A stretch of DNA of 64,000 nt. Source: Bacteroidaceae bacterium (GTDB lineage: Bacteria; Bacteroidota; Bacteroidia; Bacteroidales; Bacteroidaceae). The stretch spans positions 19,446-83,445 of the forward strand of contig JAGCDQ010000008.1 of assembly GCA_017651245.1 (NCBI GenBank), read 5' to 3'. The notes beneath the pieces are model-generated. The model was not told the origin of the DNA and made no database searches. It saw only the letters and a list, made by a program, of their open reading frames with translations. A program made the position numbers and the translations under genes. Shown one piece after another: positions 1-8,206 of the stretch. Position 1 is the first letter of the stretch. Each line of letters starts with the position of its first letter.

Positions 1-329
1 ATACACCTTAAAAAACGGTGCAAAGTTACACATAAATCCCATGTTCACAAGAAAAATCGACACATATTTAATAATAAATAACAACAAATCAGCAAAAATG
101 AACATCTCATTCCACTTTTAGACCTACACAAGAAAGATAATTGCATTTTTTAAACCTGAGTGTGGAAGGAATGACAGAAGACGGAAAAGTGTTGGTGAAT
201 GAGTGAAAGTGAATATTCCACAAGGGGGATAAAGGAACAACACCCCTATGCAACAGGGGAAATCCCCCTACCCCTAGGTAACAGGGAGAGAAGCAGGGTG
301 TAACCAGATTTGGACGGGCGGGCGCATAA

Positions 330-386
330 ATAAGGGCGGGCGCCCGTACATCTGCGAGCGTCCGCCCTTATATGTGGGGGCGGACG
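330..386. repeat. GC-rich competing inverted repeats
   Basis: ATAAGGGCGGGCG (330-342) pairs with CGTCCGCCCTTAT (359-371) with one mismatch. The right arm CGTCCGCC (359-366) can instead pair with GGCGGACG (379-386), so two hairpins compete for the same arm. The block stands out from AT-rich surroundings and resembles REP-type extragenic palindromes. Function is unknown. Confidence 0.55.
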
Positions 387-455
387 GCAAAAACCTTGTG
401 TTGTATTCCTTTTTTGCTTGAGCGAGCATTCGTCGCTCCAACGTCATTTCTTTTG

Positions 456-463
456 CAAAGATA
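456..463 (-). promoter_or_regulatory. Possible Bacteroidota -7 box, leftward
   Basis: CAAAGATA on the plus strand reads TATCTTTG on the minus strand, matching TAnnTTTG. A CTTG (plus 484-487) lies 20 nt upstream in place of TTTG. It would fire into the GC-rich palindromes at 386-330 and a 57-codon open frame that I do not accept as a gene. Confidence 0.35.
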
Positions 464-818
464 CGAAAAATAACTGAGATAAGCAAGAATTTCACCTTCA
501 AAAATGAGAAGTCCAATTGATAAGATGTAAAAAAGTCGCCTCTATCATGTAACATTTTATGCATTTTTTTAAGAAAAAAGGTGAAAAAAGGGCTAAAAAA
601 GGGGCTGTGTCCGAACACAGATGTTAAGAAACATGTTTTTGGGCTTGTTCACAAGTGCAAAAGTCCGTACCTTTGCAACATCCTAAAAACAATCTTTTTA
701 CCTTAAAAAAAATTAATACTTATTGAGAACAGAAAAGTGCCAGTCGTGAGATTAGCGCTTTTTCGCTTTTAAATAGGTACCCTCGTTCGACAATAAGAGT
801 AAAAACTTAAGTTTTTCC

Positions 819-849
819 TTTGTATTGTGCTCACTTAATCGTAACTTTG
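819..849 (+). promoter_or_regulatory. Promoter of ThiD-family gene
   Basis: TTTG (819-822), a 19-nt spacer and TAACTTTG (842-849) match the Bacteroidota housekeeping promoter exactly. The start codon at 867 is only about 12 nt beyond the expected transcription start. The 27 bases at 827-853 match the rpsF promoter (55104-55130) at 25 positions, and CGTTCGACAA lies just upstream in both. Confidence 0.8.
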
Positions 850-866
850 CACCCGATTTATAAATA

Positions 867-1724
867 ATGTACATGAAGAAGCAACTGAACATCGTGTTTG
901 TGATTGCGGGCAGCGAGCCTCTAGGTAGTGCCGGCATGCAGGCAGACATCAAGGCGATCACGGCTTGTGGAGGCTATGCGGCTTGTGCGCTGACAGGCAT
1001 TGTGGATGAGGACACGAGGCAAGTGAAGAGCGTGACGCCTCTGCCAGCTGAACTGGTGACGAGTCAGGCGGAGTCGTTCCTTGGAGATGTGGGCGCACAA
1101 TGCATCAAGACGGGCGTGTTGCCCCGACCTGAAATCATTCATGGTGTGGCTGGTGTGCTGAAACGATACCCCAACGTGAAGAAGGTGATTGACCCTGTGA
1201 TTGTGGACAGCAACGGCGTGCAGTTGGTGAGTGACGAGAGCATTGATGCCTACAAGGAAGAGTTGTTTCCGCTGGCAACGCTCATCACCCCGAACTTCCG
1301 TGAGGCGGAGGTGTTGCTGAAAAGGAAGATCACGAACATCACTGAAGACATCAAGGAGCTGGGACAATGGGGCAACAGCGTCATCATCAAGAGCATGGAG
1401 AGCCAGGTCTATGCAGGACGTGGTGCATCGGCTCAGGATATGCTGTCGGATTTCCTGTATAATGCTGAGACGGGTGAGGTGAAGGAGTTCAGGAAACGAC
1501 GCATCCCCACACACAACGTGAACGGCACAAGCGACTCATTCTCTTCTGCTATCGCCACCTACTTGGCGAAAGGCTATGATTTGCTGAAGGCTGTGGAGAA
1601 GGGTGAGGAGTTCATCAGCAAGGCAATCGCCTTAGGAGCGGAATATGAGTTCGGACACGGCTATGGTCCTGTGCATCCGTGCTTCATGGAGGACAAAGTG
1701 ATACACGAAAGAATCTATAATTAA
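867..1724 (+). CDS. ThiD/PdxK-type ribokinase-family kinase, divergent pocket
   Basis: A 285-residue member of the phosphomethylpyrimidine/pyridoxal kinase family, which uses ATP to phosphorylate a pyrimidine or vitamin B6 compound in the cytoplasm. The fold is visible as AGSEPLGSAGMQAD (14-27), DPVIVDSNG (109 onward), TPNFREAE and NGTSDSF (219-225). Typical ThiD proteins have GTGC at the last motif. Here it is GTSD, so Asp223 sits where the kinase base lies in ribokinase and PdxK. The usual substrate loop (AQNT) reads IVDEDT. These changes make the true substrate uncertain: HMP(-P), pyridoxal or something else. Start 867 fits the promoter; ATG 873 is also possible. No thiamine gene is adjacent. 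Confidence 0.8.
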   Translation: MYMKKQLNIVFVIAGSEPLGSAGMQADIKAITACGGYAACALTGIVDEDTRQVKSVTPLPAELVTSQAESFLGDVGAQCIKTGVLPRPEIIHGVAGVLKRYPNVKKVIDPVIVDSNGVQLVSDESIDAYKEELFPLATLITPNFREAEVLLKRKITNITEDIKELGQWGNSVIIKSMESQVYAGRGASAQDMLSDFLYNAETGEVKEFRKRRIPTHNVNGTSDSFSSAIATYLAKGYDLLKAVEKGEEFISKAIALGAEYEFGHGYGPVHPCFMEDKVIHERIYN

Positions 1725-1732
1725 AAATTAAA

Positions 1733-1827
1733 AGATTGAAAAATTGAAAAATTGAAGTTGCCATTCGGCGTGTTCTCACATCGCGTCAGCAAAAACTTCA
1801 ATTCTTCAATTCTTCAATTCTTCAATT
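1733..1827. repeat. Inverted 8-bp-array element, copy A
   Basis: Three 8-bp units of the xxATTGAA type (1733-1756) precede a unique core of about 39 bp (1757-1795). Four CTTCAATT units (1796-1827) follow. The two arrays are reverse complements of each other, so a transcript could fold into a long hairpin with the core as loop. The core is nearly the same as that of the element at 2896-3000. It lies between the kinase gene and leuB. Confidence 0.8.
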
Positions 1828-1840
1828 CTAATGAACGAAT

Positions 1841-2902
1841 ATGAAATTGAAAATTGCAGTGCTGGCCGGTGACGGTATCGGACCAGAGATTATGGAACAG
1901 GGCGTGGCTGTATGTAGCGCTATCGCCGAGAAGTTTGGACACGAAGTAAGTTACAAGGAGGCGATCTGTGGAGCTCACGCCATCGATGAGGTGGGTGACC
2001 CATTCCCAGAGGACACTTTCCAGACATGCATGGATGCTGACGCTGTGCTCTTCGCATCAGTGGGCGATCCCAAGTTTGACAACAACCCCAACGCCAAGGT
2101 GCGTCCAGAGCAGGGTCTCTTGGCGATGAGAAAGAAGCTGGGCTTGTTTGCCAACATCCGTCCTGTGACCACTTTCGACTGCCTCGTGCACAAGTCTCCA
2201 CTGAAGGACGAGTTGGTGCGTGGTGCCGACTTCATCTGCATCCGCGAGTTGACTGGCGGTATGTATTTTGGCGAGAAGAAGGAAGGCAACGATTATGCCT
2301 ACGACACCAACGCTTACTCTCGTGCCGAGGTGGAGCGCATCTTGAAGGTGGCATACCAGTATGCCCGTCAGCGCAGAAAGCACTTGACTGTGGTGGACAA
2401 GGCGAACGTGCTGGCATCAAGCCGTCTGTGGCGTGCTGTCGCTCAGGAAATGGCACCTCAGTATCCAGACGTGACGACCGACTTCATGTATGTGGACAAT
2501 GCTTCCATGCGCATGATTCAGGAACCTAAGTTCTTCGACGTGATGGTGACTGAGAACACCTTTGGTGACATCCTCACTGACGAAGGCTCTTGCATCACAG
2601 GCTCTATGGGTCTTCTGCCATCTGCATCAACAGGTGAGCACACCCCAGTGTTTGAGCCAATCCACGGCAGCTGGCCACAGGCTAAGGGCTTGAACATCGC
2701 AAACCCATTGGCTCAGATTCTGTCTGTTGCCATGCTGTATGAATACTTCGGCTTGAAGGAAGAGGGTGCCCTCATCCGCGAGGCTGTGAACGCATCACTC
2801 GACCAGAATGTGCGCACACCAGAGATTCAAGTGGAAGGTGGAGCAAAGTACGGTACCAAGGAAGTGGGTGAATGGATTGTGAACTACATTAAACAAAATT
2901 GA
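1841..2902 (+). CDS. leuB: 3-isopropylmalate dehydrogenase
   Basis: Cytoplasmic NAD-dependent enzyme of leucine synthesis that oxidises and decarboxylates 3-isopropylmalate. The 353-residue length is normal. Recognisable parts are the N-terminal [12 protein letters not shown], the substrate segment [10 protein letters not shown] (from residue 135) and the metal/coenzyme region [12 protein letters not shown] (from 239), followed by [10 protein letters not shown]. leuA, leuC and leuD are not in the window, which is unusual for a leu gene. Its stop codon (2900-2902) lies inside the second inverted-array element, and its start is 13 bp after the first, so the gene is bracketed by the two copies. 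Probably co-transcribed with flanking + strand genes. Confidence 0.95.
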   Translation: MKLKIAVLAGDGIGPEIMEQGVAVCSAIAEKFGHEVSYKEAICGAHAIDEVGDPFPEDTFQTCMDADAVLFASVGDPKFDNNPNAKVRPEQGLLAMRKKLGLFANIRPVTTFDCLVHKSPLKDELVRGADFICIRELTGGMYFGEKKEGNDYAYDTNAYSRAEVERILKVAYQYARQRRKHLTVVDKANVLASSRLWRAVAQEMAPQYPDVTTDFMYVDNASMRMIQEPKFFDVMVTENTFGDILTDEGSCITGSMGLLPSASTGEHTPVFEPIHGSWPQAKGLNIANPLAQILSVAMLYEYFGLKEEGALIREAVNASLDQNVRTPEIQVEGGAKYGTKEVGEWIVNYIKQN

Positions 2903-3000
2903 AAAATTAAAGAATTGAAGGATTGAAGTTGCCATACGGCGTGTTCTCACATCGCGTCGGCAAAAAACTTCAATTTTTCAATTCTTCAATCCTTCAACTC
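2896..3000. repeat. Inverted 8-bp-array element, copy B
   Basis: Four degenerate 8-bp units (2896-2927) precede a core of about 40 bp (2928-2967) and four CTTCAATT-like units (2968-2999). The core matches copy A at 1757-1795 with roughly two substitutions and one extra A. The element contains the leuB stop codon and ends 7 bp before the metA start. It happens to be open in the metA frame, which could mislead start prediction. Confidence 0.8.
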
Positions 3001-3006
3001 TACATC

Positions 3007-3927
3007 ATGCCATTAATCTTACCCGATCAACTCCCAGCCATCGATGAACTGAAGCAGGAAAACATCTTCACGATGGGCTATAAGCGGGCGGACAGTCAGC
3101 AGATTCGTCCGCTCCGACTGGCTGTGCTCAACCTGATGCCGCTGAAGATCACGACGGAGACGGATTTCATCCGCATCCTCTCGAACTCAGCGTTGCAGAT
3201 CAGGGTGGAGTTCATGAAAATCAAGTCACACACCAGCAAGAACACTCCCATCGAGCACATGATGGCGTTCTATCGCAACTTCGAGGACATGAAGAAGGAG
3301 AAGTACGACGGACTCATCGTGACGGGTGCGCCACTGGAGTTCATCAACTTTGAGGAGGTGACTTATTGGGAGGAACTGCAGAAAGTGTTCAACTGGGCAC
3401 ACAGCCACGTGACCAGCACCATCTATGTGTGTTGGGCAGCGTTTGCAGGACTGTACCATTTCTACGGAGTGCCCAAGTACAACACCTCCAACAAGATTTT
3501 TGGTGTGTTCGAGCATCGGATGCTTTCTCCTGAATTGCCTATCTTCAGAGGCTTCGACGATGTGTTCTTTGCTCCACACAGCCGACATTGCGAGGTCTAT
3601 CACAAGGACATCGAGAAAGTGCAAGGACTCCATATCATCGCTGAAAGTGACGAAGCTGGCGTGACCATCGTGGAGGCGCGCAACGGCAGAGAGTTCTTCA
3701 TCACCTGCCATTTGGAGTATTCACCACTCACTTTGGACAGCGAGTACAAACGTGATATCGCGAAGGGAAAGCCCATCAACCTACCACAGAACTACTATCC
3801 GAAGGATGATCCAACACAGATGCCAATCGTGAGATGGCGAGCTGCTGCCAACCTGCTCTACACCAACTGGCTGAATTACTACGTGTATCAAGAAACGCCA
3901 TTCAATATCGATGATATAAAGGAATAA
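3007..3927 (+). CDS. metA: Homoserine O-acyltransferase, predicted acetyl-CoA type
   Basis: MetA-family enzyme (306 residues) that activates homoserine for methionine synthesis. Cys142 (VCWAAFAGLYHF), His235 and Glu237 (CHLEY) are the expected catalytic residues. Residue 111 is Glu (GAPLEF). From memory of studies on the family, Glu111 specifies acetyl-CoA while E. coli-type enzymes with Gly use succinyl-CoA, so O-acetylhomoserine is the predicted product. That agrees with metY at 62020-63297. The frame is open back to 2923, but that part only translates the repeat element; ATG 3007 gives the family N-terminus MPLILPDQLPA. The stop overlaps the next start by one base. Confidence 0.94.
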   Translation: MPLILPDQLPAIDELKQENIFTMGYKRADSQQIRPLRLAVLNLMPLKITTETDFIRILSNSALQIRVEFMKIKSHTSKNTPIEHMMAFYRNFEDMKKEKYDGLIVTGAPLEFINFEEVTYWEELQKVFNWAHSHVTSTIYVCWAAFAGLYHFYGVPKYNTSNKIFGVFEHRMLSPELPIFRGFDDVFFAPHSRHCEVYHKDIEKVQGLHIIAESDEAGVTIVEARNGREFFITCHLEYSPLTLDSEYKRDIAKGKPINLPQNYYPKDDPTQMPIVRWRAAANLLYTNWLNYYVYQETPFNIDDIKE

Positions 3928-5564
3928 TGCGAAGCATCGAACTTCTCGCTCCGGCTAAGACAGCAGACATTGGCATCGAGGCAATACGCCACGGTGCTGA
4001 TGCTGTCTATATAGGTGCCACATCCCATGGCGCCCGTGCTGCTGCCAGCAACAGCGTGGAAGACATCGAGCGACTGGTGAACTTCGCCCATCTCTACAAG
4101 GCAAAGGTGTACGTGACCGTCAACACCCTCGTCTTCGAGAATGAGATGCAGGAAGTGGAACGGCTCATCTGGAAACTTCACGACATCCAAGTGGATGCCC
4201 TGATTGTGCAGGATTTGCGACTCCTCTCGCTCAACCTGCCCCCTATCCCACTCCACGCGAGCACCCAGATGGACAACCGAACGGTGGAGAAGGTGGAGAT
4301 GCTGGCAGGCTTGGGATTCCGTCAGGTGGTCTTGGCAAGGGAATTGACCCTCGATGAAATCACAGCCATCCATGAGAAATGCCCTGACACTCAACTCGAA
4401 GTCTTTGTGCATGGGGCATTGTGTGTTTGTCTGAGTGGACGATGCAACGCCAGCGAGGCGTTGTTTGGCAGGAGTGCCAACCGAGGAGAATGCGCCCAAG
4501 TGTGTCGTATGGCGTTCGACCTCCTTGCTGACGGCAAGACGGTGATGAAAGAGAAGCACTTACTGTCCCTGAAAGACAACTGCCGAATCGACCAGCTCGA
4601 AGAACTGTTGCAGGCAGGAGCCACCTCGCTGAAGATTGAAGGAAGGTTGAAAGAGGCAGATTATGTGAAGAACGTGACTGCCGCCTATTCCGAAGCCCTG
4701 AACGCCATCATTGCCAAGCATCCAACAGAATATTGTCGTGCTTCCTCTGGTGTGGTGCATCTGAAGTTCAAGCCCGACGTGCTGAAGAGCTTCAATCGAG
4801 GATTCGTAAAGGATGTCAGCAAACCAGATGCCAATATCGACACCCCTAAGGCAATGGGAGAACCTGTGACGAAAGACACCATCCTGCATAATGGGGATGG
4901 ACTTTGCTATCTTGAAAGAGGGAAACTGGTGGGATTCCGTGTGAACAATGCCGACATTTTCCGTCCACAGAAGGGCATCCAATACTATCGCAATCAAGAC
5001 CTCGAATGGGACAAGATGCTCAGCAAACCCTCCGCTGAGAGAAAGATTGGCGTGGTCATTGATGTGTACGAAGACCACATCACGATGACAGACGAGGACG
5101 GATTGACGGCTTCTGTCGCCATTCAGGAATCTTTCGAATTGGCACGTAGCCATCAGAAGGACAATATAGAACGGCAACTGAGCAAGCTCGGAGACACCAT
5201 TTTTGAGGCTCAGGACGTCAACATACACCTGAAAAAGAACTATTTCATTCCTTCCTCCATGCTGAGTCAATGGCGACGCGAACTATCGGATGCATTGAGG
5301 TTTGAAAGAGAAAAATATTATCCTTTGGAGCGGCAAGCGCATCAACCCGTCAGCATTGAGGTGGAAAAGCCGTACGAACTCACGCACGACAAGGCAACGC
5401 CTGTCATGATCACCAAATACTGCATCAGACGTCAATTGGGCTTGTGCCTAAGGGAAAAGCCAACAGCCAGAAAAGAACAATTGGCGCTGAAACTGGCGAA
5501 TGGTGCCACGTTCCTTTTGGATTTCGATTGTCACAACTGTTTCATGAAACTATACCTGCCATGA
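3927..5564 (+). CDS. U32 'peptidase' family protein, probable RNA hydroxylase
   Basis: A 545-residue U32-family protein. The N-terminal half carries the U32 signature with Cys166, Cys173, Cys189 and Cys193 (C-x6-C-x15-C-x3-C), expected to bind an iron-sulfur cluster. More cysteines (YCIRRQLGLC, CHNC) lie at the C-terminus. Family members TrhP and RlhA hydroxylate tRNA U34 or 23S rRNA C2501 using prephenate-derived chemistry, and the two-part architecture here is closer to RlhA. Which RNA it acts on cannot be read from the sequence. Its start overlaps the metA stop by one base and its stop overlaps the next start (ATGA), indicating translational coupling. Confidence 0.85.
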   Translation: MRSIELLAPAKTADIGIEAIRHGADAVYIGATSHGARAAASNSVEDIERLVNFAHLYKAKVYVTVNTLVFENEMQEVERLIWKLHDIQVDALIVQDLRLLSLNLPPIPLHASTQMDNRTVEKVEMLAGLGFRQVVLARELTLDEITAIHEKCPDTQLEVFVHGALCVCLSGRCNASEALFGRSANRGECAQVCRMAFDLLADGKTVMKEKHLLSLKDNCRIDQLEELLQAGATSLKIEGRLKEADYVKNVTAAYSEALNAIIAKHPTEYCRASSGVVHLKFKPDVLKSFNRGFVKDVSKPDANIDTPKAMGEPVTKDTILHNGDGLCYLERGKLVGFRVNNADIFRPQKGIQYYRNQDLEWDKMLSKPSAERKIGVVIDVYEDHITMTDEDGLTASVAIQESFELARSHQKDNIERQLSKLGDTIFEAQDVNIHLKKNYFIPSSMLSQWRRELSDALRFEREKYYPLERQAHQPVSIEVEKPYELTHDKATPVMITKYCIRRQLGLCLREKPTARKEQLALKLANGATFLLDFDCHNCFMKLYLP

Positions 5565-6550
5565 GAAAGTTCTTCTATATCATCCTCACCACTCTCATCG
5601 TCTCTTGCGTGGGAGGAACGGTTTCGCAACCCTCGGAGGGCACTCCTTCCGACAGCGACTCTGTGCTCACCATCGTCAATATCGTCGATACAGCAAGTAC
5701 GGAGGACACCACGCTCATGAACATCACCCCTCAGCAGGTGGATTCCCTGATGTTCCGACTGACGCACCATTACTCCGAAAACTTCAACTTCTTGGTGAAG
5801 GCGGATTCGTTGCAACTCATCCCTCGTGAGGGCGATCTCCTTCTGGACACTTGTCACGTCTATAAGAATGACATCATCGCCGTAGCTGCCATCAAGACGA
5901 TCCCAGGGGATTCCATTGACTCCATCTGGGTGAAAGTGGCAAGCAACCAAACGACGATGGGATGGATTCCTGAAAGTGAGTTGCTGAAAGGGGCAACACC
6001 CGACGACCTCATCTCCGAGCTGTTGGATGCTCTCTCCAGCAGCCGCGTCATCTGGATGTCGGCATTGATTGTCATTGGTCTCATCGCTTTCATCATTGGG
6101 AGGAAAAAGACCGTCAAAGGAAAGGAATTGCTACACCTCCTCGATTTTCTCGACGAGATGCAAAGTCCCTACCCTGCTCTGTTCCTCCTGTTTGTCGCCA
6201 TCATGGCTTCGCTGTATGCTTCCGTTCAAAACTTCGTGCCCGAATTCTGGCAAGAGTATTATTTCCACCCTACCCTCAATCCGTTGGTGTTGCCTCCCAT
6301 CATGGCAACGCTAGTAGTGGTGCTGTGGCTGGTCATCATCACCCTCATCGCTGTCATTGACGAGGTGTATCACCATTTCTATTTCATGCCAGGCATCATC
6401 CACCTGACCAAGATTGTGGGAGCAGCGATGATGGTCTATATCGTGGTTTCATGGACAACACTCATTTATGTGGGCTACATCCTATTAGCAATCCTACTCT
6501 ACTTGTTAGGAAAAGTCATTATAAAAACAATAAAGGCTACCCCAAATTGA
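5561..6550 (+). CDS. SH3-like lipoprotein with four membrane helices
   Basis: A 329-residue protein of unknown function. ATG 5561 overlaps the upstream stop and gives a lipoprotein signal (MRKFFYIILTTLIVSC, Cys16). The frame is open further upstream, but only inside the U32 gene. Residues about 50-150 look like a bacterial SH3-type module (DSIWVKVASNQTTMGWIPESEL). About four hydrophobic segments follow (roughly 162-180, 203-220, 243-267, 285-325). A lipidated N-terminus plus a polytopic C-terminus suggests an inner-membrane protein with a periplasmic SH3-like domain. The gene ends the run; its stop codon lies in the loop of the terminator hairpin. Confidence 0.7.
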   Translation: MRKFFYIILTTLIVSCVGGTVSQPSEGTPSDSDSVLTIVNIVDTASTEDTTLMNITPQQVDSLMFRLTHHYSENFNFLVKADSLQLIPREGDLLLDTCHVYKNDIIAVAAIKTIPGDSIDSIWVKVASNQTTMGWIPESELLKGATPDDLISELLDALSSSRVIWMSALIVIGLIAFIIGRKKTVKGKELLHLLDFLDEMQSPYPALFLLFVAIMASLYASVQNFVPEFWQEYYFHPTLNPLVLPPIMATLVVVLWLVIITLIAVIDEVYHHFYFMPGIIHLTKIVGAAMMVYIVVSWTTLIYVGYILLAILLYLLGKVIIKTIKATPN

Positions 6551-6566
6551 CGGGTAGCCTTTTTAT
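6532..6566 (+). terminator. Rho-independent terminator
   Basis: AAGGCTACCC (6533-6542) pairs perfectly with GGGTAGCCTT (6552-6561), followed by TTTTATTT. The stop codon of the upstream gene lies in the 9-nt loop, so the end of the coding sequence forms the left arm. Confidence 0.9.
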
Positions 6567-6591
6567 TTGCTTCTTTCAAAACAGATTCAAA

Positions 6592-7413
6592 TCATGTAGA
6601 TTGTGCCGTTAACGAGGTTGAAATAGGATGCGTGAAGATAAAACGCGCTCCCTTCCCCTGATGCGTAAGGTCGAGCTTCGTTTCACCACCCAATTGCGTG
6701 GCAATCTTTCGACAGATGGGCAAACCCAATCCTGTACCGCCATTCATCGTGTTGAGCTTCTCGAAACGTCCGAAAATCAGTTCTGCCTTCTCTGGAGGCA
6801 CGCCCTCTCCTGTGTCTGTCACAGAGAAGGTGATCATACTCGGGTTCTCCTTCAATGAGACATGGACATGAATCTCACCTTCTTCAGTATGCTTCTCTGC
6901 ATTGGTCAGGAAGTTCATGATCACTTGCTCCACACGTCTTGAATCACTTTCAATCGTGTAGTCGTCATCCACTTCTGAGGTCATATACATATTCACGCCC
7001 TCAGGACAACGATATTTCACAGTACTGATGGCTTTTCGGCACACATCATTCACATTACAAGCACCGATATTCAGGCGATACTTGCCGCTTTCCATATCTG
7101 AGATATCAAGAATGTCATTCACCAGGTTGCTCAACAAATCAGTATTGCTCTGAATAATCACGCCATATTCGGCGATTTCTTCTTCCGACAGCATGTCGCG
7201 AATCTGCTTGTTACAAAGAATCTGGGAAAAGCCGCAAATGGCATTCATCGGGGTTCGGATATCGTGGCTCATATTCTGTAAATACTCCTTCTGCGCCTTC
7301 ATACCCTGCTTATACTTCCCCACATTGGCTTTTTCCTTATAATACATATATATAATGATCGCCAAAGCTATCACCAAAATGGCTATGATGATGGATGAAA
7401 TGATACTATACAT
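6592..7413 (-). CDS. Membrane histidine kinase with minimal sensor
   Basis: A 273-residue kinase. One N-terminal helix (about 4-24) and a short linker are followed by HisKA with MSHDIRTPMN (His50), then HATPase_c with an N-box (NFLTNAEKHT) and GTGLGLPICRK. There is no periplasmic or PAS sensor domain, so any input must come through the helix, a partner or the cytoplasm. No response regulator is adjacent, so it is an orphan kinase here. It has its own promoter and converges with the upstream operon at the 6532-6566 terminator. Confidence 0.88.
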   Translation of the reverse strand: MYSIISSIIIAILVIALAIIIYMYYKEKANVGKYKQGMKAQKEYLQNMSHDIRTPMNAICGFSQILCNKQIRDMLSEEEIAEYGVIIQSNTDLLSNLVNDILDISDMESGKYRLNIGACNVNDVCRKAISTVKYRCPEGVNMYMTSEVDDDYTIESDSRRVEQVIMNFLTNAEKHTEEGEIHVHVSLKENPSMITFSVTDTGEGVPPEKAELIFGRFEKLNTMNGGTGLGLPICRKIATQLGGETKLDLTHQGKGARFIFTHPISTSLTAQST

Positions 7414-7460
7414 AAGCGATCCTCCTTTATCTCATTAAATATACTTTCGAAATTGTGGTA

Positions 7461-7492
7461 CAAATATAGAGAATCACTTCATTACAAACAAA
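7461..7492 (-). promoter_or_regulatory. Promoter of orphan histidine kinase
   Basis: On the minus strand TTTG (plus 7489-7492), a 20-nt spacer and TATATTTG (plus 7461-7468) match the Bacteroidota consensus. The start codon is about 47 nt downstream of the -7 box. Confidence 0.7.
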
Positions 7493-7849
7493 CTTTTTCT
7501 CAAAAATAATTAGTTTTTTTTCGAAAAAAGGAGAAAAAAATCAAAAAAAGCCTTAAAATAGGGCTTTTCGTAACAATTTTACAAGAAAAATAGGGCTAAA
7601 AAGGAAACATAACTATATATAAAAAGAAACATAACAATACATTTGAAGACATCCATAAGGGCACTCTTCCAAACACTTTTCTTCCTTCCATTGGTAAGTA
7701 AAGGAGCATGTCATAACAGCAGCAGTTTCTTCATAATAAAATACAAGACAATCCTTTGTGTGCGCACACATACCTTGATATACATCAATTAAACAAGCTT
7801 TTTTCAAAGTTTTTTTATCAATAATTCGTATCACGCCACAAAAAGGTCG

Positions 7850-7857
7850 TAACTTTG
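7850..7857 (+). promoter_or_regulatory. -7 promoter box of candidate ncRNA
   Basis: TAACTTTG in the extended context CGTAACTTTGCA, as in other promoters of this window. TTCG (7825-7828) lies 21 nt upstream as an imperfect -33 element. No open frame starts nearby. Confidence 0.55.
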
Positions 7858-8147
7858 CAGCGTCAAAAGAAAAGATGGCTTATCGAAGCCTCAGACATCA
7901 ATTGAAAAGTTATCATATAATATAGGTAAATATAGGTATTAGTGTTAAGGTGAGATAAAAAACAGAGCTCAGTAAGGTTAATTGGTTTTGGTAAAATAGA
8001 TTGTTTTTACATAGGATAAACAAGAAGCAGTTAATTAGACATAGGTTATACAATAGGTTTTAGGTTAGTAAAAGATTTTGTTCACTCTTTCAGGATTAAT
8101 GAAAGATGACGAGGAAAGTGAAGTCCGTGATGGATTTCATTTTTTTT
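7858..8147 (+). ncRNA. Candidate non-coding RNA of about 285 nt
   Basis: The interval is bounded by a TAACTTTG promoter (7850-7857) and a hairpin plus eight T's (8119-8147), and has no credible reading frame. It is AT-rich, with repeated (A)TAGGT motifs (about 7922-7945 and 8040-8070) and a perfect small hairpin (TCTTTCA 8086-8092 with TGAAAGA 8100-8106) just before the terminator. I could not match it to tmRNA, RNase P RNA or SRP RNA. It could be a 6S-type or regulatory RNA, but that is only inference. Confidence 0.4.
8119..8147 (+). terminator. Intrinsic terminator of candidate ncRNA
   Basis: TGAAGTCC (8119-8126) pairs with GGATTTCA (8132-8139), with one G-U pair and a 5-nt loop. It is followed by T8 (8140-8147). 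It lies well before the next gene's own promoter at 8181. Confidence 0.7.
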
Positions 8148-8180
8148 GTGTATAATAGCAAGAGATTCTAAAAAATAGAC

Positions 8181-8188
8181 TATCTTTG
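8181..8188 (+). promoter_or_regulatory. Promoter of HAD phosphatase gene
   Basis: TATCTTTG matches the -7 consensus and lies 18 nt before the ATG at 8207. No good TTTG is seen at the -33 position. Confidence 0.6.
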
Positions 8189-8206
8189 CACAGAAATTAA
8201 TTCTCT

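Larger units (their letters stand above)
1..866. other. Gene-free upstream region
   Basis: I see no convincing protein gene here. The stretch is AT-rich except for a GC-rich palindromic block (about 312-386). A minus-strand promoter-like box (CAAAGATA, 456-463) and a plus-strand box (TACCTTTG, 668-675) are present. The second is followed by about 80 nt of non-coding sequence and a weak 4-bp hairpin with a short T-run (754-770). The promoter of the ThiD-family gene closes the region at 819-849. Confidence 0.6.

Noticed and set aside
274-618. Minus-strand open frame of 114 codons, or 57 codons from 447
   Set aside because: It runs through GC-rich palindromes and low-complexity Phe/Lys codons, has no domain, and its codons follow the repeat structure. 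Only the promoter-like box supports it.
2923-3006. N-terminal extension of MetA
   Set aside because: It translates the inverted-array element; the family N-terminus begins at ATG 3007.
7613-7834. Minus-strand 73-codon Cys-rich frame
   Set aside because: No promoter on that strand, AT-rich random-looking composition, and its start lies against the plus-strand promoter of the candidate ncRNA.
8096-8150. RNase P RNA fragment (GAGGAAAGT near 8111)
   Set aside because: Only a short word matches; the other conserved regions and the order of elements are missing.
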